The notes beneath the pieces are model-generated. The model did not search any database, was not told the DNA's origin, and saw only the letters and a list, made by a program, of their open reading frames with translations. A stretch of DNA of 64,000 nt from Teredinibacter franksiae. GTDB lineage: Bacteria > Pseudomonadota > Gammaproteobacteria > Pseudomonadales > Cellvibrionaceae. The DNA lies in contig NZ_JACJUV010000001.1 in the NCBI RefSeq assembly GCF_014218805.1, positions 2,926,501-2,990,500 on the forward strand, read 5' to 3'. Each line of letters starts with the position of its first letter. Positions within the stretch are counted from its first letter, which is position 1. The position numbers and the translations under genes were made by a program. Below, piece after piece: positions 1 through 9,835 of this stretch.

Positions 1-1959
1 GCTACCGAGACGTTTTCTGTTCGCCCCGACGTAAAAGACGACGTGTGCTACGTTGACGTGCAGGCTGAATTTGACACTGAGGCGGTGTACATTTCTCGAG
101 CGCAGATTGTCTTCGACATTAACGGCATCCACTACCCGATAGCCTGTCAGCATATCTCATCCGAAGGTGTTATTTGTGTACCAAAACAGCGTATTGAGCT
201 TGGGAGCCTGCCGCTATGGTGGCCTCATACCCACGGTGAACCGAAAACCCACAGGTACAAAATAATACTGAAAACCTACGACGGTGGAAAAGCGTCTACG
301 ACGGTTCTCAAGCAGGGCGCTCTGGCGTTTCGTTGTGTAAGCCTGGAAAGGCCAGACAATAACGTTGTGTTAAAGATCAATAGCAAAGCGGTATTTTCAC
401 GTGGTGCTTGTTGGATAACGCCGGATATTATCCGACTAAAAACCACCACTGAGCAGTTGCAAAAGCTTTTGCTGTTGGCGCGTGATGCCGGTATTAACAT
501 GTTGCGCATTCCTGGCACTATGTTCTACGAACAATCAGAATTTTATGCGCTCTGTGATCAAATCGGAATTTTGGTTTGGCAAGATTGCATGTTTGCTAAT
601 ATGGATTACCCGGTAGGTGATGAAGGGTTTATCGCTAATGTTGGTAAAGAAGTTGAGTATCAATTTAAGCGACTTCAGCAATATGCTTGTGTCGTTGTAT
701 TTTGTGGCGGTAGCGAGGTATATCAGCAGGCCGCACTATTGGGTATTGAGCCGCAATATTGGAACAAGACGTTGTTTGAGCAGTTATTGCCGACTAAGTT
801 ACACGAGGCGTACGGTGAATTTCCTTATTTTCCCTCTACGCCCTGTGAGGGAGACTTACCAATACACCTAGAAGATGGCATATGCCATTACTGGGGCGTT
901 GGCGCCTACCGTGGAGACCTTACAGACCCACAGAAATTCGATATAAAGTTTTCATCAGAATGTCTTGGCTTTTCCAATATTCCCAGTGAGGAAACGCTTA
1001 AAAAAGTTTTTGGTCTGGCGGCGCCCGCTGTTCATACGCCGCTCTGGAAACACGGAGTACCGCGGGACTCTGCCGCTGGTTGGGATTTTGAAGATATTAG
1101 AGATCATTATCTTAAGGCGCTTTTCGCTATTGAGGCGCGAGAACTTCGATACGAGGATAATGACCGTTACCATCGCTTATCCCGTTTGGTGTCTGGTGAA
1201 GCGATGCGCGCAGTATTTCGATATTGGCGATCGTCGCGCAGTAATTGTTTTGGTGGGGTAATCTGGTTTTATCGTGACTTGGTCGAGGGCGCCGGGTGGG
1301 GCCTGATCGACAGCTACGACACGCCTAAGTCTTGTTACCATCTTCTCGGTCATGTATTGCAATCACAACAAGTGCTTATACTCGATGAGGCATTTAACGG
1401 GCACCGTATAGAGCTGATCAATGAGCGTAACACGCAACTTAATGCGGTGTTGCATATTGGCCTTGTCGGTTTCGATGGCCAGCTAATTGATGAGATTGTT
1501 AAAAGTATACAGCTAGAAGAGTCCAGCAGTACCCGCTTCTCACTCGATGAAGAGATTGGCCGTTTTACTGACACAACACATGCCTATAAATTTGGAGCAC
1601 AGCGAGTGTATGCACTGGTGGCAGAACTCCGGTCTTCGACTGATGTGTTAATTAGTCAGGATGTCGTATTTCCAAATAGGAAGTGTATCGAAATGCAGCC
1701 CGGAAATTTAGAGTGTACGCTTGCTGAAAAAATTACTTCGAATCATTTCGCTTTGATACTTCAATCCAATACGTTTTTGGAATACGTTACTTTAGCGAGT
1801 AAAAAATACCGCTTTAACAAAAATATTTTATGTCTGTTGCCGGGTAAGAAATACAAAGTTTTTGCGACTAGCGATGAGAACTCTATGGCAATAGCAGAGA
1901 AAGTGCGCGTTTTGGCCTCTGCAATCAATACAAAAAAAGACTTTCGTTTTGTTTTATAA
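1..1959 (+). CDS. Glycoside hydrolase family 2-like (beta-mannosidase-like) enzyme, 5' end outside window
   Basis: The frame is open from base 1, so the N-terminus lies upstream; about 652 residues are visible against roughly 850 for beta-mannosidase-type GH2 proteins. The visible part runs from the jelly-roll end (LPLWWPHTHG) through the linker signature RGACWITPD and a TIM barrel (GINMLRIPGTMFYEQSEFY, then LVWQDCMFAN). The acid/base Glu is probably the codon at 715-717 in CGGSE, where the family usually has GNNE; the nucleophile Glu is probably at 958-960 in SSECLG. GH2 enzymes cleave beta-glycosides by a retaining mechanism. It leads a plus-strand operon with a tandem hydrolase, an ACP and FkbH. 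A role in trimming or transglycosylating a cluster product is inference, and the altered GNNE motif leaves substrate and activity open. Confidence 0.75.
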   Translation, partial: ATETFSVRPDVKDDVCYVDVQAEFDTEAVYISRAQIVFDINGIHYPIACQHISSEGVICVPKQRIELGSLPLWWPHTHGEPKTHRYKIILKTYDGGKASTTVLKQGALAFRCVSLERPDNNVVLKINSKAVFSRGACWITPDIIRLKTTTEQLQKLLLLARDAGINMLRIPGTMFYEQSEFYALCDQIGILVWQDCMFANMDYPVGDEGFIANVGKEVEYQFKRLQQYACVVVFCGGSEVYQQAALLGIEPQYWNKTLFEQLLPTKLHEAYGEFPYFPSTPCEGDLPIHLEDGICHYWGVGAYRGDLTDPQKFDIKFSSECLGFSNIPSEETLKKVFGLAAPAVHTPLWKHGVPRDSAAGWDFEDIRDHYLKALFAIEARELRYEDNDRYHRLSRLVSGEAMRAVFRYWRSSRSNCFGGVIWFYRDLVEGAGWGLIDSYDTPKSCYHLLGHVLQSQQVLILDEAFNGHRIELINERNTQLNAVLHIGLVGFDGQLIDEIVKSIQLEESSSTRFSLDEEIGRFTDTTHAYKFGAQRVYALVAELRSSTDVLISQDVVFPNRKCIEMQPGNLECTLAEKITSNHFALILQSNTFLEYVTLASKKYRFNKNILCLLPGKKYKVFATSDENSMAIAEKVRVLASAINTKKDFRFVL

Positions 1960-1984
1960 ACATGTATTAGGCAATTGGTAGTGT

Positions 1985-3919
1985 ATGACAGTGGTTATTG
2001 ATCAATATGAACATCGTGATGCTTATGCTGGCCATAGTGTTAATAAGAATGTGATAACGAAAAACCTGCACTGGCTTAAGGCCAGAAAATCTGCATGTTA
2101 CGCAGTTACTTACTTGTCCAAAAATAATGAGCAGAATTCTCACGAAAGCCCAACCGAAAGCCCAATCGAAAATGAAGTAGGTGAAATTGGGTCAGAAGAA
2201 GTCGGATCAGAAGAAATAACGCGCGGTTTTATTGTGCTTCCTACATTAGGTCATGAATATAATCACAGCCATCGTGCAATTACCTATATGTGTGAACAAA
2301 TTACGTTGCAGGGGGGGGCGGCATGCCTGCGGTTGGATTTGTCTGGCACTGGGGATTCCCCTGGTGATGAGATATCTGAATTTTGTATTGAAGAATGGTC
2401 GGAGTGTATTGAGTCAGCGATTTCCGAGCTTAAAATTAAGCATGGTACCCGCCATATTACGATTATAGGGTACCGCTTTGGGGGGTTGATGGCTGCGTAT
2501 TTCGCTAAGAAAATACGAGATATCCAGTGTGTGTTAATTTGGAACCCTTATACGAACGGCGCGGCATTTTTTCGAGATATGGAAATTATTGGGCGTAATC
2601 AGCCCGGCTGGTTGGACGCGCCTGACAATGTATTTGATGCCGGGGGGTGTATTTTTAGTCGCGCAGCACAAAAACGGCTCTCAGGCATTGCGCTAGAGCT
2701 GGATAATGCCTCCCATGTACAAGAGCTTCACATTCTTCAGCCTGAAGAACGGCCCTTGTCTAAACGCCTGTTTACAAAGCTTTCAGGTGTTATTGGAAAA
2801 GCCTATCAAACGTTATACCTTGGAAATAACGAATTTCAAAAGGCAGCGCTTGTTAATACTGTTCCGCTAGATGCTATCGAAAAGATATTGCGGTCGCTGG
2901 CAACGTGTGTAAAAAATGAGAGTACGCCACTCATCGAAAATGACTATAGCGTAAACATCAATACACCTACCGATTCAACATTAGAGTTGAAAACAGGCTC
3001 ACGAATAGATTCACAAATAGAGTCGAATAATGTCGTTGAAAGAATAGTGGTAATTCCCGAGACTGGTGCTGTTGGAGTTTTAACCGAGCCAGACGGCGCA
3101 AAGCCTACTTGCCTATTGATTCTACTTAACGGTGGCGCATCACACCACGTTGGGCCTTCTCGGCTGTATGTGAATTTAGCTCGTTTTTTAGTGAGTAAAG
3201 GGTACGCGGTGCTACGCGCCGATTTGCCTGCCTTGGGAGATGGCGCTTGTGCAACGCAAAAGATTGAACAGAGGTTGCATCCTTTTCCACAGGGCTGTTT
3301 AGACGATATTAAATCGGTTATTGATGTGGCGAACAAAAATCATCGGTATCAGCAAGTATCCCTCGGGGGGCTTTGCTCTGCCGGACTAAATGGCTTTCAG
3401 TATCAATTAGCGCAGCACGATAAGCGAATAAATATGGTGTTGGCGATAAACCCTACACAGCTATATTGGCGAGAGGGTCAATCATACTTACCCTACATAA
3501 ATCAGAAAAAAACAGTGAAGCGTCAAGTCAAGACAATGCTTAAAGCGCTGTTCAGCTGGAGATTGGCTGGCTCGCTAAAACGTTATTTGATTACGGTTTT
3601 TCATGAGCTATGGCTGTGCGTTACTAGCATTTTATGTAAGGCTTTTAATTTTTTGACGCTTTACGGAAAGCGAGGTAACACCTTCACGCAAGACCTAACT
3701 GTATTGCAATCTCTTGGTACCCGTATCGCTTTTCTCATTTCCAAAAATGAATCGGGTTTATCGTACATTAAACGCCTTTTGGGTGTGAGATACAGATATT
3801 TCTTAAGTAGAGGCTATTGTGAAATGACAGTATTACCTGATGCCGATCACGCATTTGTTCTACGCCAGCAGCAGATACATTTATATGCCGGCGTAGAACA
3901 AAAACTGAAAATTGAGTGA
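1985..3919 (+). CDS. Tandem alpha/beta-hydrolase protein (exosortase-A-associated hydrolase 2-like plus hydrolase 1-like)
   Basis: 644 residues with two alpha/beta-hydrolase units. Unit 1 (about 80-260) has the oxyanion strand PTLGHEY, LDLSGTGDS and the nucleophile elbow GYRFG, in which Arg164 replaces the catalytic Ser/Cys. Unit 2 (about 355-640) has LNGGASHHVGPSRLY, RADLPALGDG and the elbow GLCSAG with Cys464 at the nucleophile position, plus a late DADH that could give the catalytic His. Both match the hydrolase 2 / hydrolase 1 pair found in exosortase-A polysaccharide clusters. Residues 45-80 form an acidic, repetitive linker (ESPTESP, EEVGSEE). The gene starts 25 bases after the GH2-like gene, so co-transcription is likely. 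The first unit is probably non-catalytic and the second thioesterase-like; the substrate is unknown. Confidence 0.75.
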   Translation: MTVVIDQYEHRDAYAGHSVNKNVITKNLHWLKARKSACYAVTYLSKNNEQNSHESPTESPIENEVGEIGSEEVGSEEITRGFIVLPTLGHEYNHSHRAITYMCEQITLQGGAACLRLDLSGTGDSPGDEISEFCIEEWSECIESAISELKIKHGTRHITIIGYRFGGLMAAYFAKKIRDIQCVLIWNPYTNGAAFFRDMEIIGRNQPGWLDAPDNVFDAGGCIFSRAAQKRLSGIALELDNASHVQELHILQPEERPLSKRLFTKLSGVIGKAYQTLYLGNNEFQKAALVNTVPLDAIEKILRSLATCVKNESTPLIENDYSVNINTPTDSTLELKTGSRIDSQIESNNVVERIVVIPETGAVGVLTEPDGAKPTCLLILLNGGASHHVGPSRLYVNLARFLVSKGYAVLRADLPALGDGACATQKIEQRLHPFPQGCLDDIKSVIDVANKNHRYQQVSLGGLCSAGLNGFQYQLAQHDKRINMVLAINPTQLYWREGQSYLPYINQKKTVKRQVKTMLKALFSWRLAGSLKRYLITVFHELWLCVTSILCKAFNFLTLYGKRGNTFTQDLTVLQSLGTRIAFLISKNESGLSYIKRLLGVRYRYFLSRGYCEMTVLPDADHAFVLRQQQIHLYAGVEQKLKIE

Positions 3920-3989
3920 AGTATTCTGGTTTAAGTAACATTTCCACATACAAAAATTAATACACAAGTTATGGTTGGGTCTTGATAAA

Positions 3990-4223
3990 ATGATTGACAG
4001 TGGCATTCTAGATGAAATATTTCTTAGTGTTTTCAATTGGGAAACCTTACCTTCTAAAACATCTATCAACAAAAACGCAATAGAGATGTGGGACTCTATG
4101 ATCCAGTTAAACTTGGTTTCGGCAATTGAAAGTGAGTTTGATATTGTAATTGCACTTGATGAGGCGCTGGCGATCACGTCGTATAGTGTGGCTGAATCAG
4201 TTATTGAAAAGCATATAAGTTAA
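3990..4223 (+). CDS. Stand-alone acyl carrier protein
   Basis: About 77 residues, the usual ACP length. The phosphopantetheine site is WDSMIQLNL with Ser36 as the attachment residue, followed by a helix-III-like segment rich in acidic residues. ATG at 3990 is taken as the start; an in-frame TTG at 3975 is the alternative, and neither has a strong Shine-Dalgarno. The stop overlaps the start of the FkbH gene (TAATG), which points to translational coupling. In known pathways FkbH-type enzymes load a glyceryl unit from 1,3-bisphosphoglycerate onto such a free ACP, so this is probably the acceptor for the next gene's product. Confidence 0.8.
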   Translation: MIDSGILDEIFLSVFNWETLPSKTSINKNAIEMWDSMIQLNLVSAIESEFDIVIALDEALAITSYSVAESVIEKHIS

Positions 4224-5887
4224 TGAAGTTTTTGGAAGCAAAGAAAGCTATTCGAAATCTTCAGGCCGGTGTTGATTGCAGTGTTCATTTGTTTTCTTCT
4301 GCCCAGTTAGAAAATCTATCGCCCTTTTTTGAGGCCTATTGCGCGCACCATAATTTGCGATCAACGATAGCGCACACGCCCTTTGATACCCTTTCTCAGT
4401 CACTGCTTGAGCCTCCGATTGTTCGGCCTGAGTTAGGGCCTATTTCTGTGAGTGTTTTGGTTCTATTTCCATGGGATTTTTGCCCTCAATTGAATTGGCG
4501 AGGGCCTGTGAGCACAGATCCACTGTGCTTTAATAGGTTAAATGCGCAGGTCGATGACTTTGTGGAGTTGCTTCGGGTGCGCGCGATTCCGGGGGTGTTT
4601 GTGAATGCGGATGTTCCTCGGGTTTTAGCGAGTGATGATGAGCAGCATCGGTTGGAGCGCTACATCCGTGTGGCGGCCATGACCTGCAATTTCGCTTTCT
4701 TAGAAAATCAGTACTTTTCGTTAGAGAGTTTTGCTCGGCTTGGCAGACCGTTTTCGAATAGTGTTGCTGTAGCCATAGCAGAAATACTATCGATTAAGGT
4801 TTATTCGCAAATAGAAGAAAATTTTGAACCAAAAAAAGTGTTAATTACTGACCTAGATAATACCGTGTGGAGTGGTGTTGTAGGTGAAGATGGTGTGGAT
4901 GGTGTTTTTTGCTCTCCGGAGGGAAGGGGTATTGCTCACTATTGGTATCAGCTGGCGCTTAAACAATTGCATTCCCGTGGCGTGTTGCTCGTGGCTGTTT
5001 CGAGAAATGATATCGATCTTGCTAGGGCACCTTTTGAGCAAGCTAAATTTCCGCTATCGCTGGATAGTTTTCATTCAATTAGGGCAGGGTATGGGAAAAA
5101 GTCTAATCAGATAAAACTGCTTAGCAATGAATTAAGTTTGCCAGTAAAAAGCTTTGTTTTTGTGGATGATAATCCGGTTGAAATTGCGGAAGTGAAAAGT
5201 GAAGTGCCCGAAATTATGTGCCTTACGTTTCCTGATAATATCGAGGAGTTTCCCGCTTGGTTAAATAGGATGTTAGCCTTTTTCCGGTCAGACGAAATTA
5301 CAATTGAGGATCTTCAGCGCGACAAGCTGTACAAAATACGTGCATTGGCCAATGTGGAAAAAGCTGAATCGAAAAGTCTTGAAAGTTATTTGTCGTCTTT
5401 GAATATGACACTGCATATAAACGTTAAGGTTTTAGAAAATAGATCGCGAGCAATACAGCTAATAAATAAAACTAATCAATTTAATTTGAACGGCATTCGA
5501 TTTTCTGATTGTGAAGTTGACAATGTTATTGCGTGCGGTGGAAGCCTAGTAAGTGTGCGTCTGGTTGACAAATTTGGTGATCATGGCGACATTATGGCTT
5601 GTCTTATAGATGTTCAGGGTAATGTAATTAGCTGGGTAATGTCGTGTAGAGTATTGCAGCGTGATATAGAAAATACTTTTTTACGATGGCTTCTTTACGA
5701 ATCCAATATATCCGTTCAATCTTTGAACTACCAGGAAACTCTGCGAAACTCACCTGTATTTAATTTTTTAAGCGGACTTTTGGCGATTACCGACTTTGAT
5801 GCTGACAGCAAAAAAGTTGATGTATCAGTAATTAAAAAAAGCTTGTGTGTAGACAGCGGCTATCATCAGGTTCGGTTGGTAAAGTAA
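4223..5887 (+). CDS. FkbH-like HAD-superfamily enzyme (glyceryl-ACP formation)
   Basis: 554 residues, typical for FkbH. An N-terminal SGNH-like region (about 1-190) precedes a HAD domain with the DxDxT motif at Asp210-Leu-Asp212-Asn-Thr214, the family signature VWSGVVGEDG, GKKSNQI, and the acidic motif FVFVDDNPVE. A GNAT-like C-terminal part follows (NKTNQFNLNG). FkbH enzymes dephosphorylate 1,3-bisphosphoglycerate and tether the glyceryl unit to an ACP thiol, a precursor of methoxymalonyl, lactyl or glyceryl units. The usual partners for methoxymalonyl (acyl-CoA dehydrogenase, 3-hydroxyacyl dehydrogenase, O-methyltransferase) are not next to it, so an unmodified glyceryl unit is more likely. 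It ends 6 bases before a convergent acyltransferase gene. Confidence 0.88.
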   Translation: MKFLEAKKAIRNLQAGVDCSVHLFSSAQLENLSPFFEAYCAHHNLRSTIAHTPFDTLSQSLLEPPIVRPELGPISVSVLVLFPWDFCPQLNWRGPVSTDPLCFNRLNAQVDDFVELLRVRAIPGVFVNADVPRVLASDDEQHRLERYIRVAAMTCNFAFLENQYFSLESFARLGRPFSNSVAVAIAEILSIKVYSQIEENFEPKKVLITDLDNTVWSGVVGEDGVDGVFCSPEGRGIAHYWYQLALKQLHSRGVLLVAVSRNDIDLARAPFEQAKFPLSLDSFHSIRAGYGKKSNQIKLLSNELSLPVKSFVFVDDNPVEIAEVKSEVPEIMCLTFPDNIEEFPAWLNRMLAFFRSDEITIEDLQRDKLYKIRALANVEKAESKSLESYLSSLNMTLHINVKVLENRSRAIQLINKTNQFNLNGIRFSDCEVDNVIACGGSLVSVRLVDKFGDHGDIMACLIDVQGNVISWVMSCRVLQRDIENTFLRWLLYESNISVQSLNYQETLRNSPVFNFLSGLLAITDFDADSKKVDVSVIKKSLCVDSGYHQVRLVK

Positions 5888-5893
5888 AGATGT

Positions 5894-6970
5894 TCAATGA
5901 AATTTGTCTTTCAGTCGCAGTATGGGTTTTTCCAATAGGTAGTAGCTTAAGGTAGTCGCGACTAATGCCATTGCGGTTCCCCATACTAATATCTGGCCAA
6001 CTGAGCATTCGAAGTGTCGCATCACTCTAAAGATTGGATAGTGCCAAAGATAGAATCCGTAAGAAACTGTCCCAAGCCAGATAACGGGTTTTAGGCGCAA
6101 GAAAAGTTTTAGCGGGGTTCTGCCTGGTAATAGTACGTCAAGTATGAATATACAGGTTATTATTTCAACCAGTGTAAATACGTATAAATACAGCTGCTTG
6201 CTTTCATAGGGTATTTTGTAGGTGAATATCCCCAGTAGTATAATACCAAGACTGGCAGCAACGGTGATGGCGGGACGTAACACGTAGAGCATCGTGCGAA
6301 AATGAGGGTAGTAAACCCCCATACCTAAAGTGGCGCCAAGCAGTAGTGAGTCTGCTCGAGTATCCAACCCGTTGTAGACACGCATCCAGTGAGCGTCCTG
6401 TAAAGTAAGGTAAGCCCGCCAGGCACATGCTGTCAACGCCAGGCCAAAGCATAGCGCCAGTAGTTTTTCAGCGGGTAAGCGCAGCTTTGAGCAGGCCAGA
6501 ATTATGAGTGGCCATGCGATATAAAACTGCTCTTCTATAGCGAGGGACCAAGTATGCCCTATCCAGTCTGGCTGCCACATGCCAAATGCTCTCGTCCAGT
6601 TGGCTATATAAAAAAAAGCGTATATTGATCCTTCAATATTTTTTACGAATTGAGCGCGCTCTAAAAATAGCACGCTCAGCAGTACAAAAACGAACAGCAT
6701 TAGGCTCAGTGCGGGCGCTAGTCGAAGCGCTCTGCGAATGTAAAACTTTTTGTAGTTAATGCGTCCGTTTGTTTGTATTTCCTTAAACAACAGTGCGGTG
6801 ATAAGGAATCCGCTTAAAACAAAAAATAAGTCAACACCCAAATACCCGCCAATGAGCCATCCGTCTTTTGGGGCGGCATGAAAAATCGTCACGAGCAGGA
6901 TTGCATAACCTCGCAACGCATCAAATTCAGGGGAATAACCAAGAGAAAATTGTTCTCTTTCTATCTGCAT
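5894..6970 (-). CDS. Acyltransferase 3 family membrane protein (OafA/YrhL-like O-acyltransferase)
   Basis: 358 residues with the family N-terminus FDALRGYAILLVTIFHA, in which the catalytic-region Arg and His are present, then GYLGVDLFFVLSGFLI and about ten hydrophobic segments. A C-terminal SYGFYLWHYPI precedes the last membrane helix. The family transfers acetyl or other acyl groups to sugars or lipids at the cytoplasmic membrane. It is downstream of the sulfotransferase gene on the same strand with a gap of about 70 bases, so both may decorate the same glycan or lipid. No C-terminal SGNH domain is present, so acyl transfer across the membrane would need other proteins. Confidence 0.88.
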   Translation of the reverse strand: MQIEREQFSLGYSPEFDALRGYAILLVTIFHAAPKDGWLIGGYLGVDLFFVLSGFLITALLFKEIQTNGRINYKKFYIRRALRLAPALSLMLFVFVLLSVLFLERAQFVKNIEGSIYAFFYIANWTRAFGMWQPDWIGHTWSLAIEEQFYIAWPLIILACSKLRLPAEKLLALCFGLALTACAWRAYLTLQDAHWMRVYNGLDTRADSLLLGATLGMGVYYPHFRTMLYVLRPAITVAASLGIILLGIFTYKIPYESKQLYLYVFTLVEIITCIFILDVLLPGRTPLKLFLRLKPVIWLGTVSYGFYLWHYPIFRVMRHFECSVGQILVWGTAMALVATTLSYYLLEKPILRLKDKFH

Positions 6971-7040
6971 GATAAGAGCTCTGTGTAAATGCTATTGCGG
7001 ATATAAGCCGTGATATGAAAGGCAAAAAATAGGTTTTGCC

Positions 7041-8012
7041 TTATGAGGAGAGCCGGAGAATAGTCTTTATTTTCTTGGCGAAACCGCTACGCAAGTATCG
7101 ATAGGCGTGTTTAAGGGAGAGTGAGAATGGTTTTTTTACATTAGTAATAGCGTTTTCGGTGTAACCCAATTCGTGTAGTAAATCGCCAGCCACCCAATTG
7201 AATTCCGCTAGCTGGTGCATTGAAAGTTCAGTTTTCCATGAGCCAGATACACCCTTTCTAAAAAAATTGGTAGGTTCGGGGCGCTCCTCTGTGCCAGATG
7301 CGACACGTTCACCGGGGTTAATAAACGTTTTTTTGTCGTACTTGTTTGATTTCAATTTATCGAAAGTATGTGCATCATAGATAGCTCTAATTTCTTCTTC
7401 CGTTATCGGTATCGATAGAAAAGAGAATATTTCTTCTAGCTTACTGTAGCCATTTTCAAGCAGATCCTCATACTTGACCTCGAGGTAACTTGACGAGGAT
7501 ATACATGCCGCTCTGCTAGTATTTACCGCTGTTTTCCACTCTAAGGCGGCGTCTTCTATGCCCCGATGGGACCAATATTTACCCCAATCTTTCCGTGCAG
7601 CAAGAATGGAGCTGGCCACATCTCGACCGTCGCGTATAACGTGAATGATTTTCGCTTTTGGAAAGCAGGCCTGTATGACCGGTAGGTGCAGGCTGTTATT
7701 GGGAGACTTTTCAAGAAATAGCTTTGCGCTGGCTTTCTGTGCGAGTATAGGTGCATATACTCCCTCGGCAAATTGGCGAAGTAGTTGGTAGAATTCTGCT
7801 GTGTCTATGTAGGAGGAGATTCCGTGGAAGCGAAGTTCAGATGTTTCTGGATAGCGTAGCTCGGCTTCCCATTGACGGACTAGTTTGCTCAAATAGTTGT
7901 TGAATAATTGACTTTCCTGAGCTGTGGCTAATGCGGGATGGCTGCCGAGCATTAATTGAAGCCAAGTTGTACCACTTCGGCCGGAACCGGCAATAAAGGC
8001 AATATTATCCAT
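7041..8012 (-). CDS. Sulfotransferase family protein (PAPS-dependent)
   Basis: The 5'-phosphosulfate loop is AGSGRSGTTWLQLML at the extreme N-terminus and the 3'-phosphate motif is VIRDGRDVASSI; both are classic for cytosolic PAPS-binding sulfotransferases. A late FFRKGVSGSWK resembles the loop that covers the 3'-phosphate. ATG at 8012 is chosen because a CGGA stands eight bases upstream and because the PAPS loop normally sits near the N-terminus. ATG 8021 and TTG 8060 are in-frame alternatives. The protein would transfer sulfate to a hydroxyl or amine of a cluster-made glycan, lipid or small molecule. It is divergent from the second tandem hydrolase, with less than 100 bases between them. 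Confidence 0.85.
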   Translation of the reverse strand: MDNIAFIAGSGRSGTTWLQLMLGSHPALATAQESQLFNNYLSKLVRQWEAELRYPETSELRFHGISSYIDTAEFYQLLRQFAEGVYAPILAQKASAKLFLEKSPNNSLHLPVIQACFPKAKIIHVIRDGRDVASSILAARKDWGKYWSHRGIEDAALEWKTAVNTSRAACISSSSYLEVKYEDLLENGYSKLEEIFSFLSIPITEEEIRAIYDAHTFDKLKSNKYDKKTFINPGERVASGTEERPEPTNFFRKGVSGSWKTELSMHQLAEFNWVAGDLLHELGYTENAITNVKKPFSLSLKHAYRYLRSGFAKKIKTILRLSS

Positions 8013-8105
8013 TAAAAACATCCGCGTTGATATTTCGCAATTTACCAGATCCGTTCCCAAATGCTATAGTTTTTTAGTTTGACGCCTAAATAACAAAGAT
8101 TCTAT

Positions 8106-9833
8106 ATGCCATTCACTCGCAACGCTGGTTATCTGCCGCTTCCTTCCGCTAGTACTTTCCTCTGGCACTATAGCCCTGTGGAGCGAGCCTCAACCGATCT
8201 GGTGATTCTTTGTCCTCCTATCGGTCAGGCTTATATGTCTACACATCGTACATTGCGACATCTTGCCGAAGCGATTGCCGAAACGGGCGTTCATTGCATA
8301 CGCATTGATTACCCAGGTCAGGGGGATTCAGCAGATCCAGCGGAGGGGCTGACGGCTGATTCTTGTATTCTTAGTTTAGTGCAATTGTGTGATTACCTTC
8401 GCGCGCAGCGCGCGTTTACCAATATCAGCTTGGTTGGTTTTGGGCTCGGGGCGTCATTTGCCTATAAGGCCGCTTCCAAAACCGATGTAACAGCACTAGT
8501 GCTATGGGACCCTTGTATCAGTGGGCGTCGGTACTTGCGCGAAGTAAAGTTGCTGTCGGAGATTTTGCCGCAGCAAGAAAAAGCTGAGATATCCGAAATC
8601 GAGGTGTCAGGATTACAGGTTAATTCGGCATTTAGTTCTAGCTTAGAGCGCTTATCGATCGTTGATGATAGTAAAAGCAACGCTGAAAGTGTGCTCTACT
8701 TGTACCAACAAGAAAAAACCAAGCACACCTTATTTGCTAAGCAACTAAGTGAAAACGTCAAGCGGGTAAGCATTTCCGAATACGAAGGCTACGCCGATAT
8801 GGTCGCCTACCCGACGGAGACAGTTGTTCCGTATTCGGCTATTAACGAGATAGTGGCGTTTGTACAAGTATCTCGCCTCCAACCAGACCACGAAGAGGAA
8901 TCGCCTACTGACCCTTTGGCGTTAAAGGCTTCTCATTTGCTCGGTAGCATCGAAGAGCAAGCTATTAGCTTTGGTAGTGGTGGATCGCTATTTGGCGTTT
9001 TGTGCAAAAGTAAAAAAGCCGACGGCCCTCAAGATAGCGTGGTTGTGTTTCTTAACTGCGGTGCCGAGCACCATGTAGGACCGCATCGGCTTTATACGCA
9101 ATTTGCTCGCCGTATAGCAGAGAAGGGCGTGCCGAGTTTTCGTTTTGATATTGAAGGCATTGGCGACAGCCCTGCGGTGAGCGGGAATGATGACAATAAT
9201 GCCTATTCTCCTGTTGCCATACGCGATATTGTTCAGGCGATTGAGATACTGGAACAAATAGGGTTTAAGCGCTTTCAGTTGGCGGGTATTTGTGCAGGTG
9301 CTTACCATGCCTTTAAGGCCGCAGCTGAGCTTCCTCCAACGTTGTGCATACCGCACGCCATCCTCATTAATCCGCTTGTTTATGATTGGGATTATAGTAA
9401 CGCCGGGGGAGTTAATCGTGTAGGTTTGTATGGAGATATAGCTAGATATCGTGGGGCACTGCTGAGCCGAGAGGTTTGGAAACGCATGTTTACTGCCAAA
9501 ATAAATGTCCTCAGAGTTTTCCGCAATCTAATAAGTTACACCGCGAGTATGGCTATCACACGCATTCAGTCATTCATGGGAATCGAGAATATTGTAGCCA
9601 AACGCTTAGATAATGTTGTTGGTAGGCCGTGTAAATTACACTTACTTCTAGCAGAAAATGAACCTGGGCTTGCGTTATTACTTGACGATGCGGCAAATAG
9701 CGTAAAAAGATATAAGCGGGCGGGGAGCCTTGAGCTTAAGTCCATTGATGGCGCCGACCACGGCCTATCAAAAAAATATATGCAGGAGAAATTATATAAA
9801 TATCTCGAAGATATATTTATGGGTGCCAAGTAA
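8106..9833 (+). CDS. Second tandem alpha/beta-hydrolase protein (hydrolase 2-like plus hydrolase 1-like)
   Basis: 575 residues with the same two-unit plan as the protein encoded at 1985-3919. Unit 1 (about 15-250) has LCPPIGQAYMSTHRTL, RIDYPGQGDS and an elbow GFGLG with Gly113 where the nucleophile should be. Unit 2 (about 285-570) has FLNCGAEHHVGPHRLY, FRFDIEGIGDS and the elbow GICAG with Cys396, plus the late GADHG that could give the catalytic His. So one half again looks catalytically dead and the other carries Cys. It ends two bases before the convergent methyltransferase gene. Paralogy with the other tandem protein and with the NRPS-PKS tail plus the gene at 21732-22574 suggests several related substrates or steps. 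Confidence 0.75.
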   Translation: MPFTRNAGYLPLPSASTFLWHYSPVERASTDLVILCPPIGQAYMSTHRTLRHLAEAIAETGVHCIRIDYPGQGDSADPAEGLTADSCILSLVQLCDYLRAQRAFTNISLVGFGLGASFAYKAASKTDVTALVLWDPCISGRRYLREVKLLSEILPQQEKAEISEIEVSGLQVNSAFSSSLERLSIVDDSKSNAESVLYLYQQEKTKHTLFAKQLSENVKRVSISEYEGYADMVAYPTETVVPYSAINEIVAFVQVSRLQPDHEEESPTDPLALKASHLLGSIEEQAISFGSGGSLFGVLCKSKKADGPQDSVVVFLNCGAEHHVGPHRLYTQFARRIAEKGVPSFRFDIEGIGDSPAVSGNDDNNAYSPVAIRDIVQAIEILEQIGFKRFQLAGICAGAYHAFKAAAELPPTLCIPHAILINPLVYDWDYSNAGGVNRVGLYGDIARYRGALLSREVWKRMFTAKINVLRVFRNLISYTASMAITRIQSFMGIENIVAKRLDNVVGRPCKLHLLLAENEPGLALLLDDAANSVKRYKRAGSLELKSIDGADHGLSKKYMQEKLYKYLEDIFMGAK

Positions 9834-9835
9834 GG

